The notes under the pieces: model-generated
What the model saw: only the letters and a program-made list of their open reading frames with translations
Database searches by the model: none
Told to the model about the DNA's origin: nothing
Part shown: piece after piece, positions 44,286 through 56,900 of the stretch
Layout of the letters: every line of letters begins with the position of its first letter
Numbering within the stretch: the first letter of the stretch is position 1
Made by a program: the position numbers and the translations under genes
Source of the DNA: Saposhnikovia divaricata
Taxonomy: Eukaryota; Streptophyta; Magnoliopsida; Apiales; Apiaceae
Direction of reading: 5' to 3'
Assembly: GCA_036435485.1 (NCBI GenBank)
Contig: CM071600.1
Span: 55,301,546 to 55,365,545, forward strand
Length of the DNA: 64,000 nt

Positions 44286-44601
44286 AATGGGTGTCAAACC
44301 AGTTATCGAATTCATGATTAGAGCCGCAAAAGCTGTTCCCATGGTGCAGCTGGAGCATGGACCGGCCATTGATATGGTGTATACAGGATCATTTATGACA
44401 TGACCTCTCTTGATATGGCAGGTTAGTTTGAGTCTATTCAAGTAAAACAATTAGTTTTGAAACAAATATTTTTTTTATTATTTTATTGCCAGTCTTTGCT
44501 TTTTTCCTTTGGAGCAGGGTTCTCTGTCTTTGTTATGAAGGTAGATTAGGCAATATTGTAGTGACTGAGTGCTGCAACTTATGCTGTGCATTGGCCTATT
44601 G
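44286..44601 (+). pseudogene. Dihydroxyacetone kinase fragment (two exons), copy B
   Basis: Near-identical copy of 3372-3692: exon a about 44286-44421, intron 44422-44517, exon b from 44518. It carries the same frame-breaking insertion before SLDMA and the same premature stops in exon b, so the gene was already dead before the segment was duplicated. Retained introns rule out a processed copy. The minus-strand frame at 44214-44450 is its shadow. Confidence 0.75.
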
Positions 44602-44935
44602 AGTATATGGTTAGTGAACACATTTTTTTTTCTTTTCATTTAATCTACTTTTTTTATTCTTCCCTCTCCCACGTTAATTATCTATGGAGCTCTGGTATTT
44701 CTACAAGATTCTTTTACAAAGATTCCTCTCCCAGGAAGGTAGGAGGCAGTTACAATTGATGTGTGGACCTTGTACAAGTAATTCTTCTATTAATGCGTAG
44801 TTCTTATTTTTTTTCCATCTCTTCTATTAGTTTTTCGAGTCGTACCTCATTTATTTCCATTTAACATAGCAAATAATCAATCGTTTGATTTTTTTTTTTA
44901 GATCAATTTGATCAGAATTTGTGATTTTGCTGCAG
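44602..44935. other. Unit B backbone between the two host-gene fragments
   Basis: T-rich, equivalent to 3693-3825 plus 16810-17014. It contains the intact target CCCAG at 44730-44734 used by Tat element 1 in unit A. No gene. Confidence 0.75.
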
Positions 44936-45539
44936 TGATCCAAGGTTTAACCATTATTGCACCAGTTGACTCTCCTAATACAGATGGGATTGATCCAGGT
45001 CTACAATGCTGTATACTGCAATTTTTTCTTCTGTTCAATATTGAAATTCTCTGTATAAATATATCTCTTAATGTTCTTACTTTTTGTACTTTAGATTCGT
45101 GTACAAACATAAAGATTGAAGATTGTTTCATAGTTTCGGGAGATGACTGCATTGCAGTAAAAAGTGGTTGGGATGAATATGGAATCGCGGTTGGAGTGCC
45201 AACAAATCATCTCATCATTAGACGGTTAACTTGCATATCCCCCGACAGTGCAGTCATTGCTCTTGGCAGTGAGATGTCCGGAGGTATCAAAGACATAAGA
45301 GCTGAAGACATAACTGCCATCAATTCTGAATCAGGGGTGAGAATCAAATCAGCTCCGGAAAGAGGAGCTTATGTAAAAGATATATATGTGAGACGCATGA
45401 CAATGAACACAATGACGTATGTTTTCCGGATGACTGGTTCTTATGGATCACACCCTGATGAGGGTTATAATCCAAAAGCACTTTCAGAAGTAACGTAAAT
45501 TTCAGAGATATTGTTGCTGATAACGTCACAATGTCAGCA
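44936..45539 (+). pseudogene. GH28 polygalacturonase fragment, copy B
   Basis: Exons 44936-44998 and 45095-45539 around a 96 bp intron, about 98.5 percent identical to copy A. The first exon lacks the 8 nt insertion and reads cleanly from IQGLT, but 4 nt are missing near 45490, which shifts the frame and creates a stop right after KALSEV. Each copy therefore has a private lesion in addition to the shared loss of both ends. Confidence 0.88.
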
Positions 45540-45793
45540 TTCAAAATTTTAGTGATTTGGGTTTAAATTTTAGTGATTTAAGTTGAATGTTTGGTCTATC
45601 ATTTTGATTTTAGTGGTGTAGAGGCTGATGTTGATTTGATTGCAATTAAACTTTTAGTGATTTCACTCGTGATTCTAGCGATTATGTGTGGTGGTGGCGA
45701 TGTGGTGGTGGTATGGCCGTGATGGTGATAGTGGTGTTAGCTTATGATGTTAGTGTTGATACTGATAATAATCAAATCACATAAAACACATGA

Positions 45794-45886
<93 letters not shown>

Positions 45887-45948
45887 TTACAAATTGAATG
45901 ATAATACGAAATATATGTTCTATGATTTTAGTTATGTATTATTTATAA
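45540..45948. other. Low-complexity region, unit B
   Basis: Counterpart of 17631-17992: 'attttagtgattt' phrases, GGTGGT-rich DNA, then the 90 bp TA tract. No gene. Confidence 0.8.
45796..45885. repeat. (TA)n microsatellite, unit B allele (90 bp)
   Basis: Pure TA run, more than twice the length of the unit A counterpart. The long Ile-Tyr frame across it is not a gene. Confidence 0.95.
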
Positions 45949-47540
45949 CTAGCATGATAGCCCGTGCAAAGCACGGGCCATATGATAATTCATATAATTT
46001 TCTCGTGTTAATCTATTTCATGTATTTCAATTTATTTAAAATGTTATAGTTTCAAAATTTTATCAGAATCTGAACTGTAAGAGTTATATTTTTAGTTGTG
46101 TTTAGTCCGTGTGAGAAAAATGACTAACCGAAAGTAGTAGGTAAGAGTTAATTGTAACTGTCAAGTATTACCAAAATAATTTTGGTGGTGAAAAAACAGT
46201 TGGCTTATTTATTTTGGTACGGAGGAAGAATTAAATTTTATGTTATTTCTGATTTTGTAAGAAATAATGTAATGTGACGGAAAAATACAAATAATAGAGT
46301 CATATGTTCTGCTTTGAAAAGCTCAGCGCACTTTTCCAATTTTGGATCGTTTTCTCCGACCAATTTCAGAGAACAAGAAGCACAACAAATTTATCCTAAT
46401 AGTTGTGCACATCCAAAATAAATATATGATATGTACTTTTTTAGGATCATGGTATTTGACCATTTCAGATGTATCATTTCAATAATAAATTAACCATAAC
46501 AAAATCATTTTTCTAAATACATTGTACCATCCATTGTCATAAGTGCACCTTCAAAAAGCCAGGATGATATCTCAAATTTCAAGACAAAACATATTTAGAC
46601 GTGTCCAAATTCAATCAAATACACGAGTAACTAAAATAAAAGTGTTATATCTTATAACGGGTTTTCAAAATGAGACGGGTCAATGTATGCACCGAATAAA
46701 TTTTGTTGTAAAAGTTCACGTGCACAATGAAATTCAATCTATGAAAAGAAGATATACATAACTACGATAATGAAGCATCTATGAAATATCATTTTAATTT
46801 GAGATAACACCAAAATGATACACGTGAAATAAAAAAAAAATACACATACCATATCTGTGATAATAAGACATTATATATATCAACGATTTTTTGAGTTTAT
46901 TAGTCTTACAACGGGGTGAAACTCGCATTGGAGTTTAAAACTCAAGTGAACTTGATAAATTATTATTTAAGTATATAGTTGTAAAACCCATTTTGTATGA
47001 AATTAATAATATTGGCGTATTACGAAAATGCTGCAAAAATATAGTGCGAGAGACAAAGGATATCAAAACTATATTGACATTTATTTTCCCAGATCCAAAT
47101 TTAATATGTAAATTATTTATTATTTTCAATATTTTAATCTTTTTTATTAGTCAATCTATAAATTACCCGATGCTAATTGGATTAACCGATATAATGTAAA
47201 TATACTTAAAATAAAATTGAATATTATACTGATATCGAGTAAAAATATGTTATACACTTTATTTATCATTTTTTGTATTAATTTAATAATAAACATATTA
47301 TAGCCATTCGAATAATATATAGACATAATTGTTAAAAGAGTGAAATATTGTAATAAAATTTTATATATCTATTTTAACTTCCCCCCATTTACCTACTTGA
47401 GATAGACTTCTACATCCATCACCTACCTCCTCATTTCGATTTTTTTTAACAAATTTTCGGCAACCTCGGTACCTTTAATACTTAAAATAGAATATTATAA
47501 TGATACCGAGTAAAAATATATTATACACTTTATTTATTAT

Positions 47541-48047
47541 TGTTAGGCCGAATACACAATTAATAATCAAATTCGTATGAGAGTTTAACAAGTAAAACGT
47601 TTATGCTCTTAAAAACTTCTTGTATTAAGAACCCTCTTCATGATGTAAAATATCACAAAGAGCTGCTAGGTTACAATAAAGATAATTCGTTGTACGATGC
47701 CCTTTTAGGGTTAACCTAACTGTATTTATAAAACATACAGCTACGATACAATCTCTAATTGATATACCTAATAATCAGCTATACAATGATATCAATTACA
47801 GATTGTCACACGTCTCCTAAGTCAACTCGATCTCTTTGATAGCTATCCAATCTTCAAAGATATCGCTTCCATAATAAATCTTCAATCACTGTTGACCAGT
47901 AGACGCTTCCTCCAGACAGAGTTTGACAAACTCTGTCGAGCTTCCATCTGTCAGAGTTTACACTAAACTCTGACTGCTTCCAGCTAAACTCTGATAATTC
48001 ACTGTAACACTTAAACACTGATTAAAACACATCAATTATATTTAACA
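47541..48047 (-). repeat. 3' LTR of the copia element
   Basis: 507 bp. It contains five AAACTCTG words counting both strands within 47930-48005. Confidence 0.95.
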
Positions 48048-48060
48048 ATCTCCCCCAACT
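48048..48060 (-). other. Polypurine tract of the copia element
   Basis: The complement reads AGTTGGGGGAGAT next to the 3' LTR. Confidence 0.85.
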
Positions 48061-48201
48061 TGTTTATTAGCAAAAATGCACAAGTTAATGACAATAATTG
48101 ATGATGTCAAAACAAATAGACAAATACAGTGTTTATACAAATTCAGAGTTTAAGCTTCTACTTAACAAAAACTACAGAGAATAAGAAAATCCTTACAGAC
48201 C

Positions 48202-48702
48202 TTAATCTCTTATCACTTCAAGATCTGGCATAGCTCTGAGATAATCTATGAGCAATCTTCTTTCTGCATTTTCAAGCTCAATCTTCATAGCTTCTTTAAT
48301 TTCTCTGAGCTGAGGATCACTCTCATCTGTCTGGTAGATAGCAGCCCTAAGATCATAGATTTTGTTCCTTCTCATCTCATTTCCCAGTCTGATAAATTTG
48401 ACTTCTTCTGACTGTGAATTGAAGTCAAGTACTGTGATTCCCAAATCAGTCTTTAACTTTGCAGTACCTTTCTTCATTTCAATGAGATTTCCTTTGTAAT
48501 CCCTGTACTTAGGAACATATCTGCTATTATACTTCTCTCCTCTGATTGCTAAATTCTGAAGCATTCTCTGTCTGAGCACATTAGCAACTGATTGAGTCCT
48601 TTGACTATTCACCTTGAAAAGATATAGAACATACTCTAGTTCTTCCCAACATTTCAAGCCAATATCATTTTCACCAATTTTAAATACTGTCCCATCAGCC
48701 AT
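48202..48702 (-). pseudogene. Copia extra ORF 3, in frame after a second amber
   Basis: 166 codons, same frame as extra ORFs 1 and 2. Charged, helical sequence (MADGTVFKIGENDIGLKCW ... AERRLLIDYLRAMPDLEV). Together the three stretches form one frame of about 1,160 codons from ATG 51690 to 48202, broken only by two ambers. It stops about 140 bp before the PPT. Confidence 0.65.
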
Positions 48703-48747
48703 GAAGTAACAGAGAAAGTCCTTCTTTAAACTCTTCTGATGAACTAA

Positions 48748-50637
48748 CTATACTGATTCCAGTCTATCCAAACTCTCTTGAGGAACACCACGACCTGGAA
48801 CAGCCAGTGAAGAAGGATCTCTAGGACCAGTATATTGCCTTTTGTCTCTGTGTGAACCTAGTCCACCCTTATTATTTCCAACTTTGCCAGACAAAGCTCT
48901 TCCATCAAAAATATTCATAGAAACTCCAGATAATATATTTGGATCTTGAATTGTTCCTTTCCCAAAAACCGATTTCAACTTAGAAGATTGTAAAGGTGTG
49001 GTCATTACTTGTGATGCAATAGAAGTTGTAACTTTCTTCTGTGAACTTTCTCCTTCAATGCCTTTCAGCTTAAGTTGAGCTTCTGCTGCCATTGTTTCCT
49101 TTGAAAACCGAGATCTTTGACTAACATCAGCCCTTTCCTTGATCACAACACCTTTAACAACAGGTCTAGAAGCTTTTCCTCTTTGTAACTTACCAGACTT
49201 TAAAGCCTTGAGATGTTCTTCTTGTAAACTCTTTTCTTCAGCTTCAATGTCCTCAATCGTAACTCCTTCCTCATTCTCTTCAATAAACAGCTTAGCAGCC
49301 AATTCTTCATCAGTTTGTGGATTAGAAGGTAACAACAAACTCTTGGTCTTTGAAGTACCTTGAGTATCAGTATTTCTCCCAACAAACTGTGATTTAGATG
49401 ACTTGCTAGTTCTCAAAGTTTGCACTTCTTCAGTTTTGTTCTTTCCTTTACTACTTGCCCCTCCATCTCCAACACTATCCCTTCTGACAACTCTCTCCCC
49501 CTTTTTGACATCATCAGGCATAAGAATAGATGTAATTAACTCCAAGGAGGTAGCAATAGAATCAATTTTAACAGATAAGTCAGACTGATTCTCTTCAACT
49601 TTACTCAGCCTGGCAAAGAGATTGTCTTGAGCTGTAGAAAATTTTGTATTCATGAGTTTTGATTCTCTTTCCATTTTCATTTCTCTAGCTACAACCTCAT
49701 TCCGCAAATCAGTAATTGCCTTTGTAGTGTCATCAAATCTTCTATCCAGAGTTTTGACTTGAACTACAGTTGCTTTTAAGCAAGAAAGAATCTCTGGATT
49801 GGAGATAGTATCAACAGTTTGCTTAACAAAATCAGCTGCTCTCCCTCGTGGAAAAATACAATCCTCTTTGTACCATTCAGCAGCAAACTTTTCAAATTGT
49901 GCTCTTTCAACTTCATGAGACGTACAAGGTTGAGTGAAAGGTGTATGTTTATTGTCTGTTTGTACTGGTGCACTCAGAGAAGAATCAGAGTTTGCACTAC
50001 TTTCACCTTCAGATTCAACACTTGCAGCTTTAGCATGTTCATCTTCAGCCATAGTTTTAGCAATTTCTTCTGCAGCCTTGTCAAGATTTTCTCCATGTTG
50101 CTCAGGCTCAGCAACAGAATTTACATCTTTGTCTGCAACAGGCATAGACTGAGAAGTAGCCTTGGTTGCTTGATCAATTTCATCTCCTCCTTCAACAGTT
50201 TGGTGAGCATCAGATAGTAACTCAGTATGGGATGCCACAGTTTCAGAAAGAACAACCGTAGGTTGATCAGCTGCACCAGTATCAGAGATAGGATCAGAGA
50301 ATGGCATGAATGAATCAAGAATATCATTTATTGGAGAAAGGCCATCTCTAGTATCCTCTTCTGCAGGCATTTTGTCCTCTGCAGGCATTTCATCTTTCTC
50401 AACCTCAACAATAGGTATTTGCTGTGAAACTACCTCTGGAGCTTCAATATCTTCATCCACAGAATCAGAGATTACCAGTTTTCTTCTCTTCGCTAGAGGT
50501 ACATTATCTGAATCCTCTTCACTAGATTGTGGAGATTGTGCTACCACTGAGAGTGACTTAGGTATGTTTGCCGTTTGTTTTATTCTTTTCACTCTTTTAG
50601 TATAAACAGCTCCAGGAGATGTCTGTTTTGCTTTCAT
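48748..50637 (-). pseudogene. Copia extra ORF 2, in frame after an amber
   Basis: 629 codons starting two codons after the amber that ends extra ORF 1, in the same frame. Acidic, low-complexity first half (many Glu/Ser/Asp), a coiled-coil-like middle (about 49540-49780) and a Lys/Ser-rich end. No enzyme motif. It ends in another amber, 48748-48750, after which the frame stays open again. SIRE elements are known to use amber readthrough upstream of their env-like ORF; whether these ambers are functional is not shown here. Confidence 0.7.
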
Positions 50638-50643
50638 TTTTGT

Positions 50644-51690
50644 CTATATTGACTTCTTAACTCTTGCATGTCGTTCAGTGTTCAGTGCTGATTTTACTCT
50701 ACCTCTCTTTGTTTTAGGCTGTGGTTGTGGTGGAGATTGTGATGATTCAGAGTTTGTTTGTGAAGTGTGTGAAGGTTGTTTTGTAGGTGCTGAGGGAATA
50801 GGTGATGTAGGTGGTTCAGTGTTTGGTGTTTGAGGACGATCAATGTTTAGTGGTTCAGATTGTGGTTCTGGTTGTGGGTCTGGTTGTTGGTGGTCCTGAG
50901 GTTGATTGAGAAAGTTCTGCAAAGCAAGTGGCAGAACAAAAGCAGGGAGATTTTCCTTACCAACATCCTTATTAGTCATATCAGAGAATATTCTCTTGTT
51001 GACTCTAAAAGGATCAATTTCATCAGTATCAGCAATTTCTAGACCAGGTACACAAGCATTGAACAGCATTTGACAAAAACGAGCATAATAAACAGTAGTA
51101 GATTCTGACAGTTTATCACCTAAGTTCATCAGAACATATCTACCAAAATCAAAATTACTACCATAGAGTAGAGAATACCCGATTTGGAGACTGTGTATTG
51201 GAATGGCATCCCAGTTGGTGACTTTCTTCTGGAATGTCCTTGTAATGCAATCAAAGAAAAAGTTCCATTCCTTCCTGAGATTAGGTCTCTTTATACCGCC
51301 AAGCTTGTCAAGAGATTCCATGTAACCTATCTCTTGTAGCATCTCTCTCAATAGAGTTTCATTAACCAGAGTATAAGATGTATGTGTGTCAAACCCCATT
51401 GTATCTCTTACAGTTTGTGGAGTAATCACAAAGTCTTGTTCTTCATAAGTGAAGATGATGTTAGGAGTCCCATTCTCTCCTCCATCCACATAAACTGAAT
51501 TCTGCCAAAAAGTAGCAATTTGAGATGCAGAGAGAGTATCAGGTCCAACTAGAGCTTGTCCAATCTCTGAATCTCTCAAGAAATTTTGCATTAGATGAAA
51601 CGGTTCTGGAACACGTTCATGATAGAGTGGAGCTTCATAGTTGTTAGGAACAAATCGTAAACCAAGCGCAGTGAATGGTTTAGAAGCCAT
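50644..51690 (-). pseudogene. Copia extra ORF 1 (env-like position)
   Basis: The open stretch begins at 51813 with a GTG; the first ATG, at 51690, gives 348 codons and is the better start. The N-terminal 250 residues form a globular, aromatic-rich domain (YEAPLYHERVPEPFHLMQNF, DTMGFDTHTSYT, RTFQKKVTNWDAIPIHS); the C-terminus is Pro/Gln-rich then basic (PKTKRGRVKS). No signal peptide or transmembrane helix is evident, so calling it an envelope protein would rest on position only. It ends in an amber at 50644-50646 with the next ORF in the same frame. Confidence 0.7.
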
Positions 51691-52230
51691 TGAGTTAAGA
51701 AATTTGCAAGAATTCCCAAGAGAAGTGTATGTAGGAAAGGTGTTTGCGAGAATGCCCAAGTGAAAAATGAGAGAACTGTGAGATGTAAAAATAAAACACA
51801 ACCGTTTGGACACAAAAGTAATTAGAGTAATTAAAAACCCAATCTCTTATGTAATCAAACACTTAATCAGTTTCTAGATTAATGTGTAGTGGGACACGAT
51901 AATGGGTGAGTGGGACACATTAATGGGTGAGTGGGTCACGTGCGCGTATTTTTAAGAAGAGTATTTTGCAAATTAAAACAATAAAATATTTGATTTTAAA
52001 AAAAAAATCAAATAACACTCTCTTAAAATACCTGGACCCAATTAAAACCAGAATATGAAGCGTTTACCTGTAGCCATTAATAACCAGAATACGAAGCGTT
52101 TTAGGACTTCGTTGCTTACCCATCTCTATTTAATGCCTAGAGACTTGCTCAGATTAGTTCATTAATCCTTTAACCTTTCATTCTCCCCTGTAAAATCACA
52201 AACCCTTCAAACAAAACACTCTGAAAAACA

Positions 52231-52488
52231 ATGGCAAACCTTACCATCAAAGAAAAGAACCTCCATCTTGTCGAGAATAGGGATATCTTCAGCTATACGC
52301 GTGAAGAGTTTGATGCGTTTGACTGGGAAAGGCAGCTTGAGACTCTGTGGCTGTAAATGGATGCCGGTCTGGAAGAGATCGAGAGAGAGAAACCTGGAAG
52401 GGTGATCGACATCGATGCTACTCTCCAAGCAACATTTGCATGGCTCTCCTCGAAGGCATCCTCATCCAACACCACCAACCATTGTTAA
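52231..52488 (+). pseudogene. Short antisense ORF in the copia element
   Basis: Opposite to gag-pol. ATG at 52231 in the context AACAATGGC, 85 sense codons with one in-frame TAA at 52354-52356, natural stop at 52486-52488. Composition is coding-like and acidic: begins MANLTIKEKNLHLVENRD, with YTREEFDAFDWERQLE before the stop and EEIEREKPGRVIDIDATL after it. Upstream there is a TATA-like CTATTTAAT near 52126-52134 and a C/A-rich leader without ATG, which looks like a real 5'UTR. I know no family for it. It could be a relic of an antisense gene similar in spirit to those of the Tat elements, or chance. Confidence 0.45.
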
Positions 52489-53285
52489 TGAATATGTCAG
52501 CAAAAATAACCTTATCCCTTCAACTTCCACCCAAATAAAGTGGCAAAGATGGGATCTGGGATTTTTGCTAACAATGGAGTGGTTTGGACTTGACCTTTTA
52601 GTTTCCTGTTGAATAGATTAGTAGATAGAAAGAACAAAAAGATGTAATACTTTCTTGTAATCTCTTTCTTATTATCAATGAAAAATTATGTTTCTCTAAT
52701 CTTATTCAGTGTGTTCTGCAATTTTTATTTATGTTTTATGAACTGTTCTTCAAGGAAATAAATCAAAGAAGAGAATATGAAAACTAATTAAAGTAATCAT
52801 ATAAGGAACAAATTCATCAATTAAATCAGTAGCAGAACAGAGTACCAATTCGAGAAGTGTTTTGTTCTATTCGAGAACTCTGAGACTCAGAGTATGATCC
52901 ACAATTAACAGTTGTCAAACGCCTTATTTACTCCAAAATTTTCAAATTATCCAAATGAAAATTTACCTTAGAGTACTAACCACGAATCAATAGCGTTTGT
53001 CAATTCTCCAACTTTATCACCGAAACCCTTTCATAAATTGCACAGTTGTGAAAATATGTGTGTGTGAAGCAGAGTTTACTAAATCAATTTTTAGAGCATC
53101 TAATTTTTCATAAAGTCCATAAAGTAAATCAATAAACACTGGATGCACAAACTGTCATAGTAAACACTGACTGTATGATGAAGGCTAAACTCTGAAGTAA
53201 TCAAACTATATACAGTAACTTTTATTTTATACCCCCTCTATATATACATTTTTTTTATTCATTCCAGTAATTAGAGGTTGGAACC

Positions 53286-53428
53286 AGTCACCAAAAATTC
53301 AAAAATTTTAGCCCTTATCATTTTGACAAGTTCCTGGGTCATCCTAGTATTTAACTAGTCACCAAAAATCAAAGAATTTTAGCACATATTATATACCAAT
53401 AAGTTCCTGGGTCATCCTAGTATCCAAC
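53286..53428. repeat. ~71 bp tandem duplication in the copia spacer
   Basis: Two copies of 'agtcaccaaaaat ... gttcctgggtcatcctagtat', with moderate divergence between them. Confidence 0.9.
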
Positions 53429-53936
53429 ATAATCTCAAAGGAGTATAACAACCTATATACATTTTCTTTGGGGTATTGCAGTAAGCATTTTATTCTACCA
53501 GAGTATAACTAACAGAGTTTAGAGTTCATCAACATCAGTAGTTTTTCATGTAAGGTAATGCACACAGTATTTATAGACTCAGAGTTTAGGACAAAATAAA
53601 CTAAGAGATGCTATAAATATGAGCCAGTATCATGTTGTGTTAACTTTCTGCACAATCTAAGATTAGATCACAATAACTCAGAAAGATTCATGATTAATTG
53701 CTGAGAATCATGCTTCATACATATTTCTTCATTGGTGTTTTCATTCAGACAAAAAATCAACTCAGAGTTCGCAGAGTTTATCAAACTGAATAACAGTGTA
53801 TGACATACAGGCATGCTGACAGAGTTGAACAGAGTATGCATAACAGAGTTTAATCAACAGAGTTCACTTAGCATTTAACAATCAGGAAATATGAGTAATA
53901 CAATACATAAGTAAAATTTGAATCTAACCAACATTC

Positions 53937-56900
53937 CTAGTCAGAACCAGAGACCATTCCTAGTTCATTGACCAGTCTTGTAAATGTAGCTTCACTCAAC
54001 GGTTTAGTGAAGATATCTGCAAGCTGTTGTTCTGTAGACACAAAATGTAGTTCAATATTCCCTTCTTCTACATGTTCTCTGATGAAGTGGTACCTTATGC
54101 TGATGTGCTTGGTCATTGAATGTTGTACTGGATTACCTGTCATAGCAATAGCACTTTGATTATCACAGTAAATAGGGATTTTACTGTACCTCAATCCATA
54201 ATCCAGCAATTGATTCTTCATCCATAAGATCTGTGCACAACAGCTACCAGCTGCAATATACTCTGCTTCTGCTGTAGATGTGGAGATTGATTTCTATTTC
54301 TTGCTGTACTAGGAAACAAGTCTGTCACCAAGAAATTGACAACTTCCACTAGTGCTCTTTCTGTCTATCTTGCAGCTCGCAAAGTCTGCATCAGAATACC
54401 CAAGTAGCTTGAAATCTGATTCTCTGGGGTACCACAGACCTAATGATATGGTGCCCTTGAGATACTTGAAGATTCTTTTCACAGCTGTCAGATGTGGATC
54501 TCTAGGATCTGCCTGAAACCTTGCACAAAGACAGGTTGCATACATGATGTCAGGCCTACTAGCTGTCAAGTATAGAAGAGATCCTATCATGCCCCTGTAG
54601 TTTGTCATATCCACTGAAACTCCTGTGTCTTTATCCAATTTAGTTGCTGTTGCCATGGGAGTTGATGCAGATGAACAGTCAAGCATACCAAATTTCTTGA
54701 GAAGATTTCTGGTATATTTTTCTTGATTAATGAAAATACCATCATCTGTTTGTCTCACCTGTAGGCCTGGAAAGTAACTAAGCTCTCCCATCATGCTCAT
54801 TTGATACCTGGACTGCATGAGCTTGGCAAACTTCTTACAGAGTTTATCATTAGTAGACCCAAAGATAATGTCATCAACATAAATTTGAACTAAAAGGAGG
54901 TCACTTCCTTGATTAAAATAAAACAGAGTTTTGTCAATTGTTCCTCTGTTGAATCCACTTTCTAGAAGAAATTGAGCAAGTGTCTCATACCATGCTCTTG
55001 GTGCCTGCTTAAGTCCATATAGTGCCTTATCTAGCCTGTAGACATAATCTGGATATTTCGGGTCCACAAATCCTGGTGGTTGTTCAACAAACACTTCTTC
55101 CTCAAGCTTTCCATTCAGAAAAGCACTTTTCATATCCATCTGGAACACTTTGAATTTCTTGTGAGAGGCATTTGCTACAAAAATTCTGATTGCCTCAAAT
55201 CTTGCAACTGGAACAAATGTTTCATCATAGTCTATTCCTTCCTGCTGTGAATAGCCTTTTGCTACCAGTCTCGCCTTGTTCCTTGTGATAACCCCTTCAC
55301 TGTCAGTCTTGTTTCTGAAAACCCATTTAGTACCAACAATAGATCTGTTCTTTGGCCTTGGTACAAGGGTCCAAACTTCATTTCTTTCAAATTCATTCAA
55401 CTCTTCCTGCATTGCTGTTATCCAGTCTGCATCTTGAAGAGCTTCTTCCACTTTCTTTGGTTCATTTTTAGACAAGAATGCATGAAACAGACATTCACTT
55501 GCAGTAGCACTTCTTGTTTTCACTTTTGCATCTGGATCACCAATTATCAAATCCGGTGTATGTGATTTAGTCCATTTCCTAGCAGAAGGCAAATGACTTC
55601 TATCAGCATGTGATCCTCCCCCTTGATCCATGCTCTCCTGATTTTGTTGTGATCTATCTTCGTTTTCTGAGACTCCCCCTGAACTTGACTGTCGAGAGTC
55701 AGAATTTGAATTTTCAGAGTTTGAATCATCAGAGTTTGATCCAGATTTTTCAGTTGACTCAGTATCAATGTTTGAGTCTTCATCTTGATCATGCTCCCCC
55801 TCAACTGGTTCTCCCCTTTGTTGTGGCTGAGAAGTTTCTCCAGTGTTTACCAGTAGAGGTTCAGAGTTTGTTTCAACAAAGTCTGTCAGAATTGTTTCAT
55901 CAGAGTTTACTTCATCAGAGTTTAAATCTTCATTTTCAAAATCCAGTTGATCATATTCATCTTTGTCTTCAAGTCCAGTTATCTTCTTATCATCAAAAGA
56001 TACATTTATAGATTCCATGATCACTTTAGTTCTCAGATTGTAAACTCTGAATGCCTTTGTTGACAGTGGATAGCCAACAAAAATTCCTTCATCTGCCTTT
56101 AGCTCAAACTTGGTCAAATGTTCTGGATGAGTCTTTAAAACAAAACATTTGCACCCGAAAATATGAAAGTATTTCAGGTTAGGCTTCTTTTTCTTCACCA
56201 TCTCATATGGTGTCTTTCCATGCTTATTGATCAGTGTTGCATTTTGAGTAAAACAAGCAGTTTTAATAGCTTCTGCCCAGAAATAAGTTGGCAATTTTGC
56301 TTCATCAAGCATAGTTCTGGCAGCTTCAATCAAGGTTCTATTTTTCCTTTTAACTACACCATTTTGTTGTGGTGTACCAGGTGCTGAAAATTCTTGCTTC
56401 ACTCCATTGTCCTTGCAGAATTCTTCCATTGTTGCATTTCTGAACTTAGTTCCATTATCACTTCTGATGATTCTGACTTTGTTACTTGATCCTTTGTCCA
56501 GAAGCTTCACATGCTCCATCAGAGTTAATGCAGTTTCATCCTTCTTTGCTAGAAAATACACCCAAGTGAATCTAGTGTATTCATCAACAATGACTAAAGC
56601 ATATTTCTTCCTTGCAATAGACATAACATTTACTAGACCAAAGAGATCAACATGCAGAAGATGATAGGGATCAGTGATTGAAAATTCTGTCTTGCTCTTG
56701 AAAGATGACTTCCTTTGTTTATCCTTCTGACATGATTCACATAGGCCATCAACATTTAACAGAGCCTTTGGGAGTCCTCTTATAAGATCCTTTCTGATCA
56801 ATTCATTGATGTTGTTCAAGTTCAAATGTGAGAGTTTTTTGTGCCACTTCCAACTCTCTTCACTAGACATTCTTGTAGACAGGCAAACAGCTTTTCCAAC

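Larger units (their letters stand above)
51814..53936. other. Noncoding region between pol and the extra ORFs of the copia element
   Basis: No long sense frame. It holds at least seven AAACTCTG words (53060-53860), a roughly 71 bp tandem repeat at 53286-53428, and an antisense ORF with promoter-like leader at 52231-52488. Region 51960-52110 has a duplicated 'accagaata(t/c)gaagcgttt' phrase. Confidence 0.75.

Noticed and set aside
45744..46049. ORF of 101 codons with (Ile-Tyr)n
   Set aside because: Microsatellite translation; it crosses a Helitron boundary at 45949.
46543..47199. Small ORFs at 46543-46761 and 46993-47199 as Helitron genes
   Set aside because: Short, AT-driven, no Rep or helicase motif.
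50644..51690. Functional envelope glycoprotein
   Set aside because: No signal peptide, membrane anchor or glycoprotein features seen; only the position is env-like.
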